Origin: Paracoccus sulfuroxidans
GTDB lineage: Bacteria; Pseudomonadota; Alphaproteobacteria; Rhodobacterales; Rhodobacteraceae
NCBI RefSeq assembly: GCF_007830335.1
Contig: NZ_VLKU01000001.1
Coordinates: 248,001-312,000, forward strand
Direction of reading: 5' to 3'
DNA: 64,000 nucleotides
The position numbers and the translations under genes were made by a program. Positions 1 through 9,364 of the stretch are shown here, one piece after another (the first letter of the stretch is position 1; the number at the start of each line of letters is the position of its first letter). Below the pieces are notes generated by a model. It was not told where the DNA came from. It saw only the letters and a list, made by a program, of their open reading frames with translations, and made no database searches.

Positions 1-638
1 TCCGAGTTCGCCATCTGCAGATAGGTGTTCTTGATGTTCTGCGTGTCGAAGGCGGTCAGACCGGCGAAGATCAGCACCCCGATCGCCGAGATCGCGAACT
101 GCATGGCGGTGGACTTCAGGAAGATGTTGACGATCGAGGCGATGATCAGGCCGATCAGGCCCATCATCAGGAACGTCCCCATGCCCGACAGGTCACGCTT
201 GGTCGTGTAGCCGTAAAGCGACAGGCCCGCGAAGGCGATTGCGGTGATCAGGAAGGTCTGGATGATCGAATAGTCGGTGTAGACCATGAAGATCCAGCTG
301 ATCGACAGGCCCATCAGCGCGGCAAAACCATAGAAGACGGTCGTCGCGGCGGACACCGACAGCCGGTTCAGCATGGCGCCGAAGGCAAAGACCACGATCA
401 GCGGGGCGAACATGATCACCCAGCGCAGCGGCGACGTGTAGATGGCCGCGCCAAGCGAGGTCAGCGTGCCATCGGGGTTCAGGGCCAGGCCCGAAATGGC
501 CCATGCCGCACCTGCAGTCACGACCATGGCCACAGCCATCAGGCTGTAGACCTTGTTCATGTAGGCGCGAAGGCCTTCGTCCACAGCGGCCGAGCGCGTC
601 GCGGCCCCGGCCGTGCGGATGTGGTTGTAATCTGCCAT
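1..638 (-). CDS. Bax inhibitor-1/YccA (YbhL) family membrane protein, 3' end cut by window edge
   Basis: About 212 codons are visible; the C-terminus lies outside the window. The protein starts MADYNHIRTAG and then runs through at least six hydrophobic segments, including a segment reading VFYGFAALMGLSISWIFM and a late segment IGVLIFAGLTAFDTQNIK, a typical pattern of the BI-1/YccA family of inner-membrane proteins. Family members are linked to membrane-protease control and ion leak; the bacterial role is not settled. The start at 638 is preceded by GGGAG at the expected spacing. The region just upstream can fold and may be the ybhL leader known from alphaproteobacteria (separate entry). The family call is firm; a precise function cannot be given. 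Confidence 0.88.
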   Translation of the reverse strand, partial: MADYNHIRTAGAATRSAAVDEGLRAYMNKVYSLMAVAMVVTAGAAWAISGLALNPDGTLTSLGAAIYTSPLRWVIMFAPLIVVFAFGAMLNRLSVSAATTVFYGFAALMGLSISWIFMVYTDYSIIQTFLITAIAFAGLSLYGYTTKRDLSGMGTFLMMGLIGLIIASIVNIFLKSTAMQFAISAIGVLIFAGLTAFDTQNIKNTYLQMANS

Positions 639-735
639 CTAAAGCTCCCGGTCAGAAGTCGCGGTGTGACCTTGAGTTGGCCCACCATCCCCACAAATAT
701 CGTCAACGGAGGTCGTTTTTTCAATAATAATAGGT
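639..735 (-). ncRNA. Candidate ybhL leader RNA (5' UTR of the YbhL-type gene)
   Basis: On the minus strand the 5' region contains a GGTCA/TGACC stem (positions 667-671 pairing with 650-654) ending just before the GGGAG ribosome binding site, and a TATTAT run near 727-732 that could be a -10 element giving a leader of roughly 85 nt. The ybhL motif is a described alphaproteobacterial leader found upstream of exactly this gene family. Assignment rests on gene context and this stem, not on a covariance model. Confidence 0.4.
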
Positions 736-762
736 CGGGAAACGAACATCCTGACAGAAAAT

Positions 763-1734
763 TCAGATGGTGATCACGACTTTGCCGATGGATCGACGAT
801 TTTCCAGCAAATCATAGCCCTCCGACAGCCGCTCAAGCGGCAGTACCGCCCCCAGATGAGGCTTCAATGCGCCGGTCTGATGCATCTCGAAGAGCTGCGA
901 CAGACTGTCGCGCATCAGCGCCGGATCCAGTTTGGCATAGGCGCCCCAATAGAATCCGTGAATCTCGATATTCTTGACCAGTGCGTGGTTCAGCGGCAGG
1001 GCCGGGGGCTTTCCACCCGCAAAGCCGATCACCAGGAAGCGTCCCTGCTGGCGCAGTGCCCCGAAGGCCGCAAGCCCGGGCGCGTCGCCCACCGGATCAT
1101 AGACGACATCGACGCCGCCCAGCTCGCGCAGCGCGGCCTTGAGGTCGGGGCAGCTGTCGCTGTCGATGGCGATTTCTGCCCCCGCATTCCGCACCGCGGC
1201 AAGCCGCTCTTCCCCCCGCGCGACGGCGATCACGCGGGCACCCAGCGCCGCCCCGATCTCGACCGCAGTCAGGCCGACGCCACCGGCCGCGCCAAGGACC
1301 ACCAGCGTCTCGCCGCGCTTGAGCTTGCCGCGTGCCGTCAGCGCCAGATGACTGGTGCCATAGGCGATCTGGAAGGCGGCGGCATCGGCATAGCTCATGC
1401 CATCGGGGATCTTCGTGCAGCGCGCCGCTTCGAAGTTCCCGGCCTCAGCCAGGGTGCCTTGCGCAAAGACCGCGACCCGGTCACCGGGTTTCAGATGCGT
1501 GACGCCCGCGCCGACGGCCCGGACCTCGCCCGCGCCCTCGATTCCCGGCACGAAGGGCAGGGGCGGGGTCTCTTGATATGTGCCCTTGATCATCAACAGA
1601 TCGGCGAAATTCAGCGCAGCCGCATGCATGACAAGCTGGATTTCGCCTGCCTGAGGGTCCGGAATTCCAGACCTTGTGGGCAGGGGCCGAGGGGCATTTT
1701 CAACCACCTGCATAATTTTCCATTGTTCACACAT
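763..1734 (-). CDS. NADPH:quinone oxidoreductase-like protein (zinc-independent MDR family)
   Basis: A 323-residue medium-chain dehydrogenase/reductase. The N-terminal GroES-like domain carries the segment NFADLLMIKGTYQETPPLP and the Rossmann domain carries the glycine-rich AAGGVGL, typical of quinone oxidoreductases that bind NADPH and lack structural and catalytic zinc. It ends with the usual GKVVI strand. The start at 1734 (MCEQWKIMQVV) is chosen because AGGAAG lies a few bases upstream; an in-frame ATG at 1713 is possible, and an upstream one at 1749 has no good ribosome binding site. It could also act on enoyl or acryloyl substrates, since this family is broad. It stands alone on the minus strand with no obvious operon partner. 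Confidence 0.85.
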   Translation of the reverse strand: MCEQWKIMQVVENAPRPLPTRSGIPDPQAGEIQLVMHAAALNFADLLMIKGTYQETPPLPFVPGIEGAGEVRAVGAGVTHLKPGDRVAVFAQGTLAEAGNFEAARCTKIPDGMSYADAAAFQIAYGTSHLALTARGKLKRGETLVVLGAAGGVGLTAVEIGAALGARVIAVARGEERLAAVRNAGAEIAIDSDSCPDLKAALRELGGVDVVYDPVGDAPGLAAFGALRQQGRFLVIGFAGGKPPALPLNHALVKNIEIHGFYWGAYAKLDPALMRDSLSQLFEMHQTGALKPHLGAVLPLERLSEGYDLLENRRSIGKVVITI

Positions 1735-1899
1735 GAATCTTCCTGTCATAGTTGTCTTGGCGCGACGATAGCCGTGTTTGGAGAATGATTGCTCTCACGT
1801 ACCGCATTTTGGCTGTACTTTTCGACAAGTGGGCAATGAATAGCTCGAAAATTGCGTCAGATTGTAGTAGCGCCCGTTTAGATTGAGTGAGGTGTTACC

Positions 1900-2259
1900 A
1901 TGAAACATAGTGTTGACGTGCATGTCGGGAAACGCATTCGCCACCGTAGGTGGATGATTGGCATGACACAGCAACAATTGGCAGAGAAAGTTGGGATCAA
2001 GTTCCAGCAGATCCAGAAGTATGAAACCGGAATGAACCGGGTTTCGGCTTCGCGTCTGTGGGACATTGCCCGCGCTGTCGATGTACCCGTCAGCTTCTTC
2101 TTCGATGGTCTGACCGACAGTCAGGTCCAGGATGAGGTCGAGGGCGATATCCTTGCCGATAAAGAGGCACTGCAGCTGGTCCGGGCCTATTATGCCATGC
2201 CCGAGGCTCAGCGCCGCCAGATCTTTGAACTGGCGCGGGTCCTTTCGGACGCGGCCTGA
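1900..2259 (+). CDS. XRE-family helix-turn-helix regulator, PraR/PhrR-like
   Basis: A 119-residue protein with one HTH_3 domain at residues 8-66, including the recognition region TQQQLAEKVGIKFQQIQKYE, followed by VPVSFFFDG and a C-terminal helix region. The layout matches the PraR/PhrR group of alphaproteobacterial repressors, which have been tied to quorum sensing, attachment and acid stress in rhizobia. The start is preceded by GAGG. It is expressed toward the histidinol-phosphatase gene about 100 bp downstream, but the gap suggests separate translation. The DNA target is unknown. Confidence 0.85.
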   Translation: MKHSVDVHVGKRIRHRRWMIGMTQQQLAEKVGIKFQQIQKYETGMNRVSASRLWDIARAVDVPVSFFFDGLTDSQVQDEVEGDILADKEALQLVRAYYAMPEAQRRQIFELARVLSDAA

Positions 2260-2355
2260 CCGCACGGTCATATGTCACTTCCTGCTGCACGGACTTTCCA
2301 GTTCGTGCAGTCGGGGCTAGACCTTGCCCGAACCAACAAAAGGCGGGCAAGCATC

Positions 2356-3171
2356 ATGACTCAAACGACCGCACCGACGCTCGACCGGGCCGAGATCGAC
2401 AGCATCACGCGCACCGCGCATCTGCTGGCCGATGCCGCGAGGGTGGAAACACTGCGCCTGTTTCGCAGCCCTGACCTGCGTCCGGACAACAAGCTTTCCG
2501 ATGGCTTCGATCCCGTGACCGAGGCCGATCGCGCCAGCGAACGCGCGATGCGTGCGATTTTGGCACGCGAACGCCCGCAGGATGCCATTCTGGGCGAGGA
2601 ATATGGTTCGCAGGCAGGCAGCTCTGGCCTGACCTGGGTGCTGGACCCCATCGACGGCACCCGCGCTTTCATGTCGGGTGCGCCCAGCTGGGGCGTGCTG
2701 ATCGGCGTGAACGATGCCTCCGGTCCGATCTATGGCATCATCGACCAGCCCTATCTGGATGAACGCTTCGAGGGCGGCTTCGGCCTTGCTCGCGTGCTGG
2801 GCCGTGGCCGGGACCTGCCGCTGGCCGTGCGTCGCGATGTGCCTCTGGCGCAGGCGACCCTGATGAGCACCTATCCCGAAGTCGGCAGCCCCGAGGAATC
2901 TCGCGCCTTCGGAAAGGTGGCAGCGCAGGCGCGGCTGACGCGCTATGGGCTCGACTGCTACGCCTATGCCCTGCTGGCGGCGGGCCAGATCGATCTGGTG
3001 ATCGAGGCCGGGCTGCAATCCTATGACGTGGCGGGCCCCATTGCGGTCGTGCGCGCGGCCGGTGGCGTCGTTACCGACTGGACCGGCGGCCCCGCGCATG
3101 AGGGCGGGCGCATCATCGCCGCCGCCTCGCCCGAGCTTCATGCCGAGGCGCTTCGCCTGCTAGGCAGTTGA
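2356..3171 (+). CDS. hisN: Histidinol-phosphatase, inositol monophosphatase family
   Basis: 271 residues with the full Mg-dependent phosphatase signature: an early acidic site (DPVTEADRASERAMR), an EEYG segment, the metal-binding motif WVLDPIDGTRAFMSG, and the C-terminal SYDVAGPIAVVRAAGG. In actinobacteria and many alphaproteobacteria this subgroup performs the histidinol-phosphate step of histidine synthesis. The ATG at 2356 (MTQTTAPT) is chosen because the family homology begins soon after; an in-frame ATG at 2272 would add 28 unrelated residues. Inositol monophosphatase activity cannot be excluded from sequence alone. Confidence 0.8.
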   Translation: MTQTTAPTLDRAEIDSITRTAHLLADAARVETLRLFRSPDLRPDNKLSDGFDPVTEADRASERAMRAILARERPQDAILGEEYGSQAGSSGLTWVLDPIDGTRAFMSGAPSWGVLIGVNDASGPIYGIIDQPYLDERFEGGFGLARVLGRGRDLPLAVRRDVPLAQATLMSTYPEVGSPEESRAFGKVAAQARLTRYGLDCYAYALLAAGQIDLVIEAGLQSYDVAGPIAVVRAAGGVVTDWTGGPAHEGGRIIAAASPELHAEALRLLGS

Positions 3172-3248
3172 CCTGCAATCGGCGCTCCTGCATGGAGCGC
3201 ATATAGAATTGCCGCCCGCCTACTGCCTCGACCGACAGGAGCCCGCCG

Positions 3249-4634
3249 ATGACCGATCTGCGTGAACCCGAACACGACATCCGTGACGACGATGAAGGTC
3301 TGAGCAAGGAAACATTTGAGAATGTGACGAAGGCCATCGACGCGGATGACGGCCAGCGGCTGGATACGCTGCTGGAGCCGATGCACGCTGCCGACGTCGC
3401 CGACTTGATCGAGCAGCTGACCCCGGTCCGCCGCCGTGCCTTCCTTGACCTTTATTCCGGCGAGATCGACGGCGACATTCTGTCGGAGATCGACGAATCC
3501 ATCCGCGATGAGGTCGTCGAGCAGCTGCCCCATGACGTGCTGGCCGACGCCGTGCGCGAGATGGACACCGACGACGTCGTCGACCTAATCGAGGATCTGG
3601 AAGAGCCCGAGCAGCAGGTGGTTCTGGCCGCGCTGGACGATTCGGACCGGGCGGCGGTCGAACAGTCGCTGACCTATCCCGAATACTCGGCCGGACGTCT
3701 GATGCAGTCCGAGACGGTGACGGCCCCCGAGCATTGGACCGTCGGCGAAACCATCGACTTCCTGCGGCAAGAGGACTGGCTTCCCGATCAGTTCTATCAT
3801 GTGATTCTGGTCGATCCGCGCCGCCATCCGACAGGCTATGTCACGCTGGGCAAGCTTCTGTCTTCGCGCCGGAACGTGCCATTGCGCGACATCTGCGAAG
3901 ACAGCTTCCGCACCATCCCCGCACGCGAGGATGAGGGCGAGGTCGCCTATGTGTTCAACAAATACCACCTGATCTCGGCGCCGGTGGTCGATGACGATGA
4001 CCGACTGGTCGGCGTCATCACCATCGATGACGCCATGTCGGTGCTGGACGAAGAGCACGAGGAAGACTTCCTGCGAATGGCACGCGTCTCGGATGAAAGC
4101 CACGTCTCGGACGGGCCATTCCAGACGGCGCGCCAGCGTTTGCCCTGGCTGGTCATCAACCTGTTCACCGCCTCTCTCTCGGCGCTGGTCATCTCGCTGT
4201 TCGAAGGCACGGTCGAACGGCTGGTGATCCTTGCCGCGCTGATGCCGATTGTCGCCTCGACCGGCGGGATCGCGGGCACGCAATCGCTGGCCGTTGCGGT
4301 ACGGGCCTTGGCCACGCGCGAGCTGACCAGCGCCAATGCCCGCCGGGTGATCGTGCGCGAACTTTTCGCGGGCATGCTGAACGGTCTAGGGCTGGCGGTG
4401 CTTCTGGGGCTTGCGGGCACTTTCATTCTGGGCAGCCCCGGCATCGGTCTGGTGCTGGGCATGGCGATGATCGCGAACCAGATCGTGGCCGCCATGGGTG
4501 GGGTGCTGGTGCCCCTGACCCTCAGCCGTCTGGGGCTTGACCCGGCGCTGGCGTCGGGCACATTCGTGACCACCATGACCGATGTCATGGGGTTCTTTGC
4601 ATTTCTGGGGTTGGCGTCATGGATCCTGCTTTGA
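3249..4634 (+). CDS. mgtE: Magnesium transporter MgtE
   Basis: 461 residues in the standard MgtE order: an acidic helical N-domain (residues about 20-140), a pair of CBS domains (about 150-270, including HLISAPVVDDDDRLVGVITIDD split over the second repeat), and five transmembrane segments in the C-terminal 170 residues with the pore-forming PIVASTGGIAGTQSLAV region. The CBS and N domains sense cytosolic Mg2+ and gate the channel in characterised members. The stop overlaps the next gene by 16 bases, which suggests coupled translation. A GCGCTCC/GGAGCGC hairpin lies just upstream at 3192-3210; no M-box riboswitch is evident. Confidence 0.95.
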   Translation: MTDLREPEHDIRDDDEGLSKETFENVTKAIDADDGQRLDTLLEPMHAADVADLIEQLTPVRRRAFLDLYSGEIDGDILSEIDESIRDEVVEQLPHDVLADAVREMDTDDVVDLIEDLEEPEQQVVLAALDDSDRAAVEQSLTYPEYSAGRLMQSETVTAPEHWTVGETIDFLRQEDWLPDQFYHVILVDPRRHPTGYVTLGKLLSSRRNVPLRDICEDSFRTIPAREDEGEVAYVFNKYHLISAPVVDDDDRLVGVITIDDAMSVLDEEHEEDFLRMARVSDESHVSDGPFQTARQRLPWLVINLFTASLSALVISLFEGTVERLVILAALMPIVASTGGIAGTQSLAVAVRALATRELTSANARRVIVRELFAGMLNGLGLAVLLGLAGTFILGSPGIGLVLGMAMIANQIVAAMGGVLVPLTLSRLGLDPALASGTFVTTMTDVMGFFAFLGLASWILL

Positions 4635-5161
4635 AAGCCGAGTTGCGCCGTCAGGCGCTGGCGGCGCGTGGCGCGGGCGGTGATCAGGCCCGGCTGACGC
4701 AACTTCTGACCGAAGCGCTGGCACCGCATGCGGGCAGGGTGCTGGCAGGTTACTGGCCGATGCGCGACGAGGCCGATCCGCGCCCCGCCATGGAGGCCCA
4801 AGGGGGCGAGCAATGCCTGCCGGTTGTTCCGGGGCGCGACGTGCCGCTGGTCTTTCGGCGATATGATGGCCGTCTGGAATCCGGCAGCTTCGGTACCAGC
4901 CATCCGCCGCCCGAATGTCCGGAGATGACGCCTGAAGTGCTGATCGTGCCGCTGGCGGGCTTCGACCGCGCCGGCAACCGGATCGGTTATGGCGGCGGCT
5001 TCTATGACCGCACGCTGGAGAAGCTGCGCGCGCGCGGGCCCGTCGTTGCGATCGGCCTGGCCTTCGCGGTGCAGGAGCTCGAGGCGATCCCGGCGGAACC
5101 CACCGATCAACCGCTCGACATGATCATCACTGACCGCGAAGTGATTCTTCCATCAGCGTGA
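4619..5161 (+). CDS. 5-formyltetrahydrofolate cyclo-ligase
   Basis: 180 residues. The C-terminal substrate and ATP site motif is complete: IVPLAGFDRAGNRIGYGGGF followed by YDRTL, the hallmark of this family. The enzyme converts 5-formyl-THF to 5,10-methenyl-THF with ATP in the cytosol. The start ATG at 4619 lies inside the end of mgtE, so the two are probably translated as a coupled pair. In many bacteria the orthologous gene (ygfA/fau) sits beside 6S RNA; no 6S RNA is recognisable here. Confidence 0.93.
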   Translation: MDPALKAELRRQALAARGAGGDQARLTQLLTEALAPHAGRVLAGYWPMRDEADPRPAMEAQGGEQCLPVVPGRDVPLVFRRYDGRLESGSFGTSHPPPECPEMTPEVLIVPLAGFDRAGNRIGYGGGFYDRTLEKLRARGPVVAIGLAFAVQELEAIPAEPTDQPLDMIITDREVILPSA

Positions 5162-5565
5162 ACAGGACGGGTACGCGGCGGTTAATCCTTTATCTGGCGG
5201 GTCGGAGCGCACGCAACACAACCTATAGTTGATGACTTATCCACAAGAATTTTGGTTAAGGCACTGCAACCTATGCTGCGCGTAACATGGCCCGGTCACA
5301 GGTGAAAAACCCGTCTATCTAAAGGTTTGTCGAGATTTCGGAGGCCCTGCCTCCTGTGCCCGGGTCTTTTCAAGTTGCTTGCCAGACGCTCACGAATGCG
5401 GCACTTTGTATCCCGTTGACGGTGACCTACCAGATGTAGTGATCGTCTGATGTGCTGCCATTCCCGAAGGACCCCTGGTCCCCGACGCCCCCAATTGGGG
5501 CGCATGGATGGCGCATGGCCATGGTTAGCCAGCGCAGACTGGCATACGGAACGAGGGATGGAACG
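5162..5565. other. 404-bp upstream region of the ribonucleotide reductase gene
   Basis: No gene is seen here. The stretch holds a perfect DnaA box at 5237-5245, an imperfect palindrome CAAC-N5-GTTG at 5219-5231, and a GGAGGC/GCCTCC hairpin near 5340-5354. The conserved boxes of a cobalamin riboswitch could not be found, although the gene product needs B12. The long leader suggests transcriptional control. Confidence 0.6.
5237..5245 (+). promoter_or_regulatory. Perfect DnaA box TTATCCACA upstream of nrdJ
   Basis: The nonamer TTATCCACA is identical to the high-affinity DnaA consensus (TTATNCACA). It lies about 320 bp before the nrdJ start. DnaA control of ribonucleotide reductase genes is established in E. 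coli (nrdAB), which makes a regulatory role plausible here. A single nonamer can also occur by chance. Confidence 0.45.
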
Positions 5566-8500
5566 ATGCGGATCGAGCGCCGATTTACCAGTGAAAGCGC
5601 GGGTGCCTATGGCGAGATGGCGTTTACCACGACCACCAGCGAGATCCGCAACCCCGACGGAACCGTGGTCTTTCGCAACGAGGCCGTCGAGATCCCCGAA
5701 GGCTGGAGCCAGGTCGCTTCGGATGTGATCGCGCAGAAGTACTTCCGCAAGGCAGGCGTGCCCGCACGGCTGCGCCGGGTGCGCGAAAAGGGCGTGCCGG
5801 AGTTCCTGTGGCGCTCGGTCGCCGATGAGGAGGCGCTGGCGGCGCTGCCTGAGGGGGAGCGCTATCTGGGCGAGGTTTCGGCCCGGCAGGTGTTCGACCG
5901 ATTGGCGGGCGCCTGGGCCTATTGGGGCTGGAAGGGTGGGTATTTTTCCAACGAAGAAGACGCCCGCGCCTATCATGATGAGATGCGTTTCATGCTGGCC
6001 CGGCAGATGGCCGCGCCGAATTCGCCGCAATGGTTCAATACCGGACTGCATTGGGCCTATGGCATCGACGGGCCCTCGCAGGGGCATTTTTATGTCGATT
6101 ACCGGACCGGGAAGCTGGTGAAATCGGAAAGCGCTTATGAGCATCCGCAGCCCCATGCCTGTTTCATCCAGTCGGTCAGTGACGATCTGGTGAATGAGGG
6201 TGGCATCATGGACCTGTGGGTCCGTGAGGCGCGGCTGTTCAAATATGGCTCGGGCACGGGGACGAATTTTTCCAGCCTTCGCGGCGAGGGAGAACGGCTG
6301 TCGGGTGGCGGCAAATCCTCGGGGTTGATGGGGTTCCTGAAGATTGGTGACCGGGCTGCCGGGGCGATCAAGTCGGGCGGGACCACGCGGCGGGCCGCAA
6401 AGATGGTGATCTGCGATATGGATCACCCCGATATCGAGGCCTTCATCAACTGGAAGGTCATTGAGGAGCAGAAGGTCGCCTCGCTGGTTGCGGGCTCGAA
6501 AATACATGAGCAGAAGCTCAATGAGATTTTTGCCGCGATCCGGGGCTGGGACGGGACGGTTGTGGATGCGACCGATCCTGTGAAAAACGAGGCGCTGAAG
6601 GGCGCGATCCGGACCGCGAAACGCGCCATGATCCCCGAGACCTATGTCAACCGGGTTCTGCAATATGCACGTCAGGGATTTGATTCGATTGAGTTTCCGA
6701 CCTACGATACGGATTGGGACTCGGAGGCTTATGTCTCGGTTTCGGGGCAGAACTCGAACAACTCGGTGCGGGTGACAGATGCCTTCCTGCGGGCGGTGCG
6801 TGAGGATGCCGATTGGGCCTTGCTGCGGCGCACGGATGGGAAGGTCGCGAAATCGCTGAAGGCGCGCGAGCTGTGGGATCAGGTGGGTCATGCCGCCTGG
6901 GCCTGTGCCGATCCGGGGATCCAGTTTCACGACACGGTCAATGCCTGGCACACCTGCCCGGCAGATGGCGCGATCCGGGGCTCGAACCCCTGTTCGGAAT
7001 ACATGTTCCTTGACGATACGGCCTGCAACCTCGCGTCGATGAACCTTCTTTCCTTCTGGAGCGATGCTGGGTTCGATGCCGAAGGTTACGTCCATGCGAC
7101 GCGGCTTTGGACGGTGACGCTGGAGATCTCGGTCCTGATGGCGCAGTTCCCGTCGCGGGAAATCGCGCAGCGGAGCTATGACTACCGCACCCTGGGGCTG
7201 GGCTATGCCAATATCGGCGGCCTGCTGATGACCATGGGTCTTGGCTATGACTCGGATGAGGGTCGGGCTCTGTGCGGTGCGCTGACGGCGGTGATGACGG
7301 GCGTGTCCTATGCGACCTCGGCCGAGATGGCGGGCGAGTTGGGGGCGTTTCCGGGATATGCGCGCAATGCCGGGCATATGCTGCGCGTCATTCGCAACCA
7401 TCGCGCGGCGGCGCATGGCAGCGCGGGCTATGAGGCGGTGAACGTCGCGCCAGTCGCGCTGGATGCGGCGAATTGCCCGGACGCCCGGCTGGTTGCCATG
7501 GCACGCGAGGCCTGGGACCGCGCGCTGGAGCTGGGGCAACAGAACGGCTATCGCAATGCGCAGGCGACCGTTATCGCGCCGACCGGGACCATCGGTCTGG
7601 TGATGGATTGCGACACCACCGGGATCGAGCCCGATTTCGCACTGGTGAAGTTCAAGAAGCTGGCAGGCGGCGGCTATTTCAAGATCATCAACCGCTCGGT
7701 TCCGGCAGCACTTGAGGCGCTTGGCTATGGATCGGCGCAGATCGAAGAGATCATCGCCTATGCCGTGGGCCATGCGAGCCTTGGCAACTGCCCGGGCATC
7801 AACCACGCCAGCCTGACCGGGCACGGCTTTGGCCCGCGAGAGCTGGAGAAGGTGGATGCGGCGCTGGCCTCGGCCTTCGATATCCGCTTTGTCTTCAACC
7901 AGTGGACGCTGGGCGAAGAGTTCTGCCGCCAGACGCTGGGCATCCCGGCCGAGAAGCTGAACGATCCGGGCTTCGACCTGCTGCGGCATCTGGGCTTCAC
8001 GAAGGCGCAGATCGATGCGGCAAATGACCATGTCTGCGGCACGATGACGCTGGAAGGCGCGCCTTTCCTCAGCCCCGCGCATTATCCGGTCTTTGACTGC
8101 GCCAATGCCTGCGGCAAGCGCGGCACCCGCTATCTGTCGGTCGACAGCCATATCCGCATGATGGCCGCGGCGCAGAGCTTCATTTCGGGCGCGATCTCGA
8201 AGACGATCAACATGCCGAACTCGGCCAGCATCGCCGATGCGCTGGCCGCCTATGAACTCAGCTGGTCGCTGGGGATCAAGGCGAATGCGCTGTACCGCGA
8301 TGGCTCGAAACTGTCGCAGCCCTTGGCCTCGGCACTGGTCGAGGATGATGAGGAGGCCGAAGAGGTGCTGGCCAGTGGCAGCCCGCAGGAAAAGGCCGCC
8401 ATCATCGCCGAGAAGGTGGTCGAACGCATCATCGTCAAGGAAATGGTGCGCAACCACCGCGAAAAGCTGCCGCAGCGACGCAAGGGCTATACGCAGAAGG

Positions 8501-9192
8501 CGCTGATCGGCGGGCACAAGGTCTATCTGCGCACGGGCGAGTATAACGACGGCTCGCTGGGTGAGATCTTCATCGACATGCACAAGGAAGGCGCGGGCTT
8601 CCGGGCGATGATGAACAATTTCGCCATCGCGGTGTCGGTCGGGCTGCAATATGGCGTGCCGCTGGAGGAGTTCGTCGATGCCTTCACCTTCACCCGGTTT
8701 GAGCCGGCGGGGATGGTGCAGGGGAATGACTCGATCAAGAATGCGACCTCGATCCTTGATTATGTTTTCCGCGAACTGGCCGTCAGCTATCTGGACCGCA
8801 CGGATCTGGCGCATGTACAGCCGCAGGGCGCGCGCTTCGACGATCTGGGCGAGGGTGTGACCTCCAATGAGCCCAATGTCGCGCCGGTCAGCGAGGGGGC
8901 TTCGCGCTCGCTTGAGATGCTGAAGCAGATCAGCTCGACCGGCTATCTGCGCAAGCGCCTGCCGCAGGATCTGATGGCGGGGGTCGCGGCCTCGGCGATC
9001 CGGACCACCGGCGATGGCAACGTTGTGACCAGCACGGCGAGCCTGTCGACTGTGGCGGTCGATCTGCGCGCAAAGGCCCGGATGCAGGGCTATGAGGGCG
9101 ATCCCTGCGGCGAATGCGGCAATTACACGCTGGTTCGCAACGGCACCTGCATGAAATGCAACACCTGCGGCGGAACCAGCGGCTGCAGCTGA
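5566..9192 (+). CDS. nrdJ: Adenosylcobalamin-dependent (class II) ribonucleoside-diphosphate reductase
   Basis: 1,208 residues, the length of the large single-chain class II enzymes of alphaproteobacteria. It reduces ribonucleotides to deoxyribonucleotides with B12 as radical source, so it works with or without oxygen. Visible signatures are the NPCSEY motif with Cys about 476, the [20 protein letters not shown] phosphate/loop region, and a cysteine-rich tail (CGEC, CMKC and two more Cys in the last 31 residues) that probably re-reduces the active site. The start at 5566 ([10 protein letters not shown]) follows GAGGGA; upstream in-frame ATGs at 5452 and 5518 lack support. A strong hairpin terminator follows at 9315. 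Confidence 0.95.
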   Translation: MRIERRFTSESAGAYGEMAFTTTTSEIRNPDGTVVFRNEAVEIPEGWSQVASDVIAQKYFRKAGVPARLRRVREKGVPEFLWRSVADEEALAALPEGERYLGEVSARQVFDRLAGAWAYWGWKGGYFSNEEDARAYHDEMRFMLARQMAAPNSPQWFNTGLHWAYGIDGPSQGHFYVDYRTGKLVKSESAYEHPQPHACFIQSVSDDLVNEGGIMDLWVREARLFKYGSGTGTNFSSLRGEGERLSGGGKSSGLMGFLKIGDRAAGAIKSGGTTRRAAKMVICDMDHPDIEAFINWKVIEEQKVASLVAGSKIHEQKLNEIFAAIRGWDGTVVDATDPVKNEALKGAIRTAKRAMIPETYVNRVLQYARQGFDSIEFPTYDTDWDSEAYVSVSGQNSNNSVRVTDAFLRAVREDADWALLRRTDGKVAKSLKARELWDQVGHAAWACADPGIQFHDTVNAWHTCPADGAIRGSNPCSEYMFLDDTACNLASMNLLSFWSDAGFDAEGYVHATRLWTVTLEISVLMAQFPSREIAQRSYDYRTLGLGYANIGGLLMTMGLGYDSDEGRALCGALTAVMTGVSYATSAEMAGELGAFPGYARNAGHMLRVIRNHRAAAHGSAGYEAVNVAPVALDAANCPDARLVAMAREAWDRALELGQQNGYRNAQATVIAPTGTIGLVMDCDTTGIEPDFALVKFKKLAGGGYFKIINRSVPAALEALGYGSAQIEEIIAYAVGHASLGNCPGINHASLTGHGFGPRELEKVDAALASAFDIRFVFNQWTLGEEFCRQTLGIPAEKLNDPGFDLLRHLGFTKAQIDAANDHVCGTMTLEGAPFLSPAHYPVFDCANACGKRGTRYLSVDSHIRMMAAAQSFISGAISKTINMPNSASIADALAAYELSWSLGIKANALYRDGSKLSQPLASALVEDDEEAEEVLASGSPQEKAAIIAEKVVERIIVKEMVRNHREKLPQRRKGYTQKALIGGHKVYLRTGEYNDGSLGEIFIDMHKEGAGFRAMMNNFAIAVSVGLQYGVPLEEFVDAFTFTRFEPAGMVQGNDSIKNATSILDYVFRELAVSYLDRTDLAHVQPQGARFDDLGEGVTSNEPNVAPVSEGASRSLEMLKQISSTGYLRKRLPQDLMAGVAASAIRTTGDGNVVTSTASLSTVAVDLRAKARMQGYEGDPCGECGNYTLVRNGTCMKCNTCGGTSGCS

Positions 9193-9310
9193 TCCAAGAT
9201 TGGGGCAGGCGCTGCGCCTGTCCCTCACCCGTCCATCGTTCGGACCCGACGTCCGGCGGCGGAGGCCTGTTGAAGCAGTAGCGCGCGCAGAACGCGGACA
9301 GTGAGAATGC

Positions 9311-9347
9311 GAAAAGCCCGCCATCTTTTCAGATGGCGGGCTGTTTC
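9311..9347. terminator. Bidirectional intrinsic terminator between nrdJ and purL
   Basis: A perfect 12-bp stem (9315-9326 with 9331-9342, arms AGCCCGCCATCT and AGATGGCGGGCT) with a 4-base loop. It is flanked by a short T-rich run on the plus side and by TTTTC on the minus strand. It sits between two convergent genes and can end both transcripts. Confidence 0.85.
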
Positions 9348-9364
9348 GTCACATCCGGCAGGGA

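Noticed and set aside
3192..3210. M-box riboswitch or terminator before mgtE
   Set aside because: There is a 7-bp hairpin only, no T-run, and the 77-bp gap is too short for an M-box.
5219..5255. NrdR box pair (CAAC-N5-GTTG and CCACAAGAATTTTGG)
   Set aside because: Neither half matches the ACACTATATATAGTGT-type consensus, and the centre-to-centre distance of about 23 bp does not suit paired NrdR sites.
5162..5565. Cobalamin riboswitch before nrdJ
   Set aside because: Expected from B12 dependence, but no B12-box-like sequence (CAGGAGACCTGCC type) or flanking conserved elements were found; only a short GGAGGC/GCCTCC hairpin is present.
5296..9324. A 1,342-codon open frame antisense to nrdJ
   Set aside because: It mirrors the high-GC codon pattern of nrdJ, has no recognisable domain, and nrdJ itself is unmistakable. 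Long antisense frames are common at this GC content.
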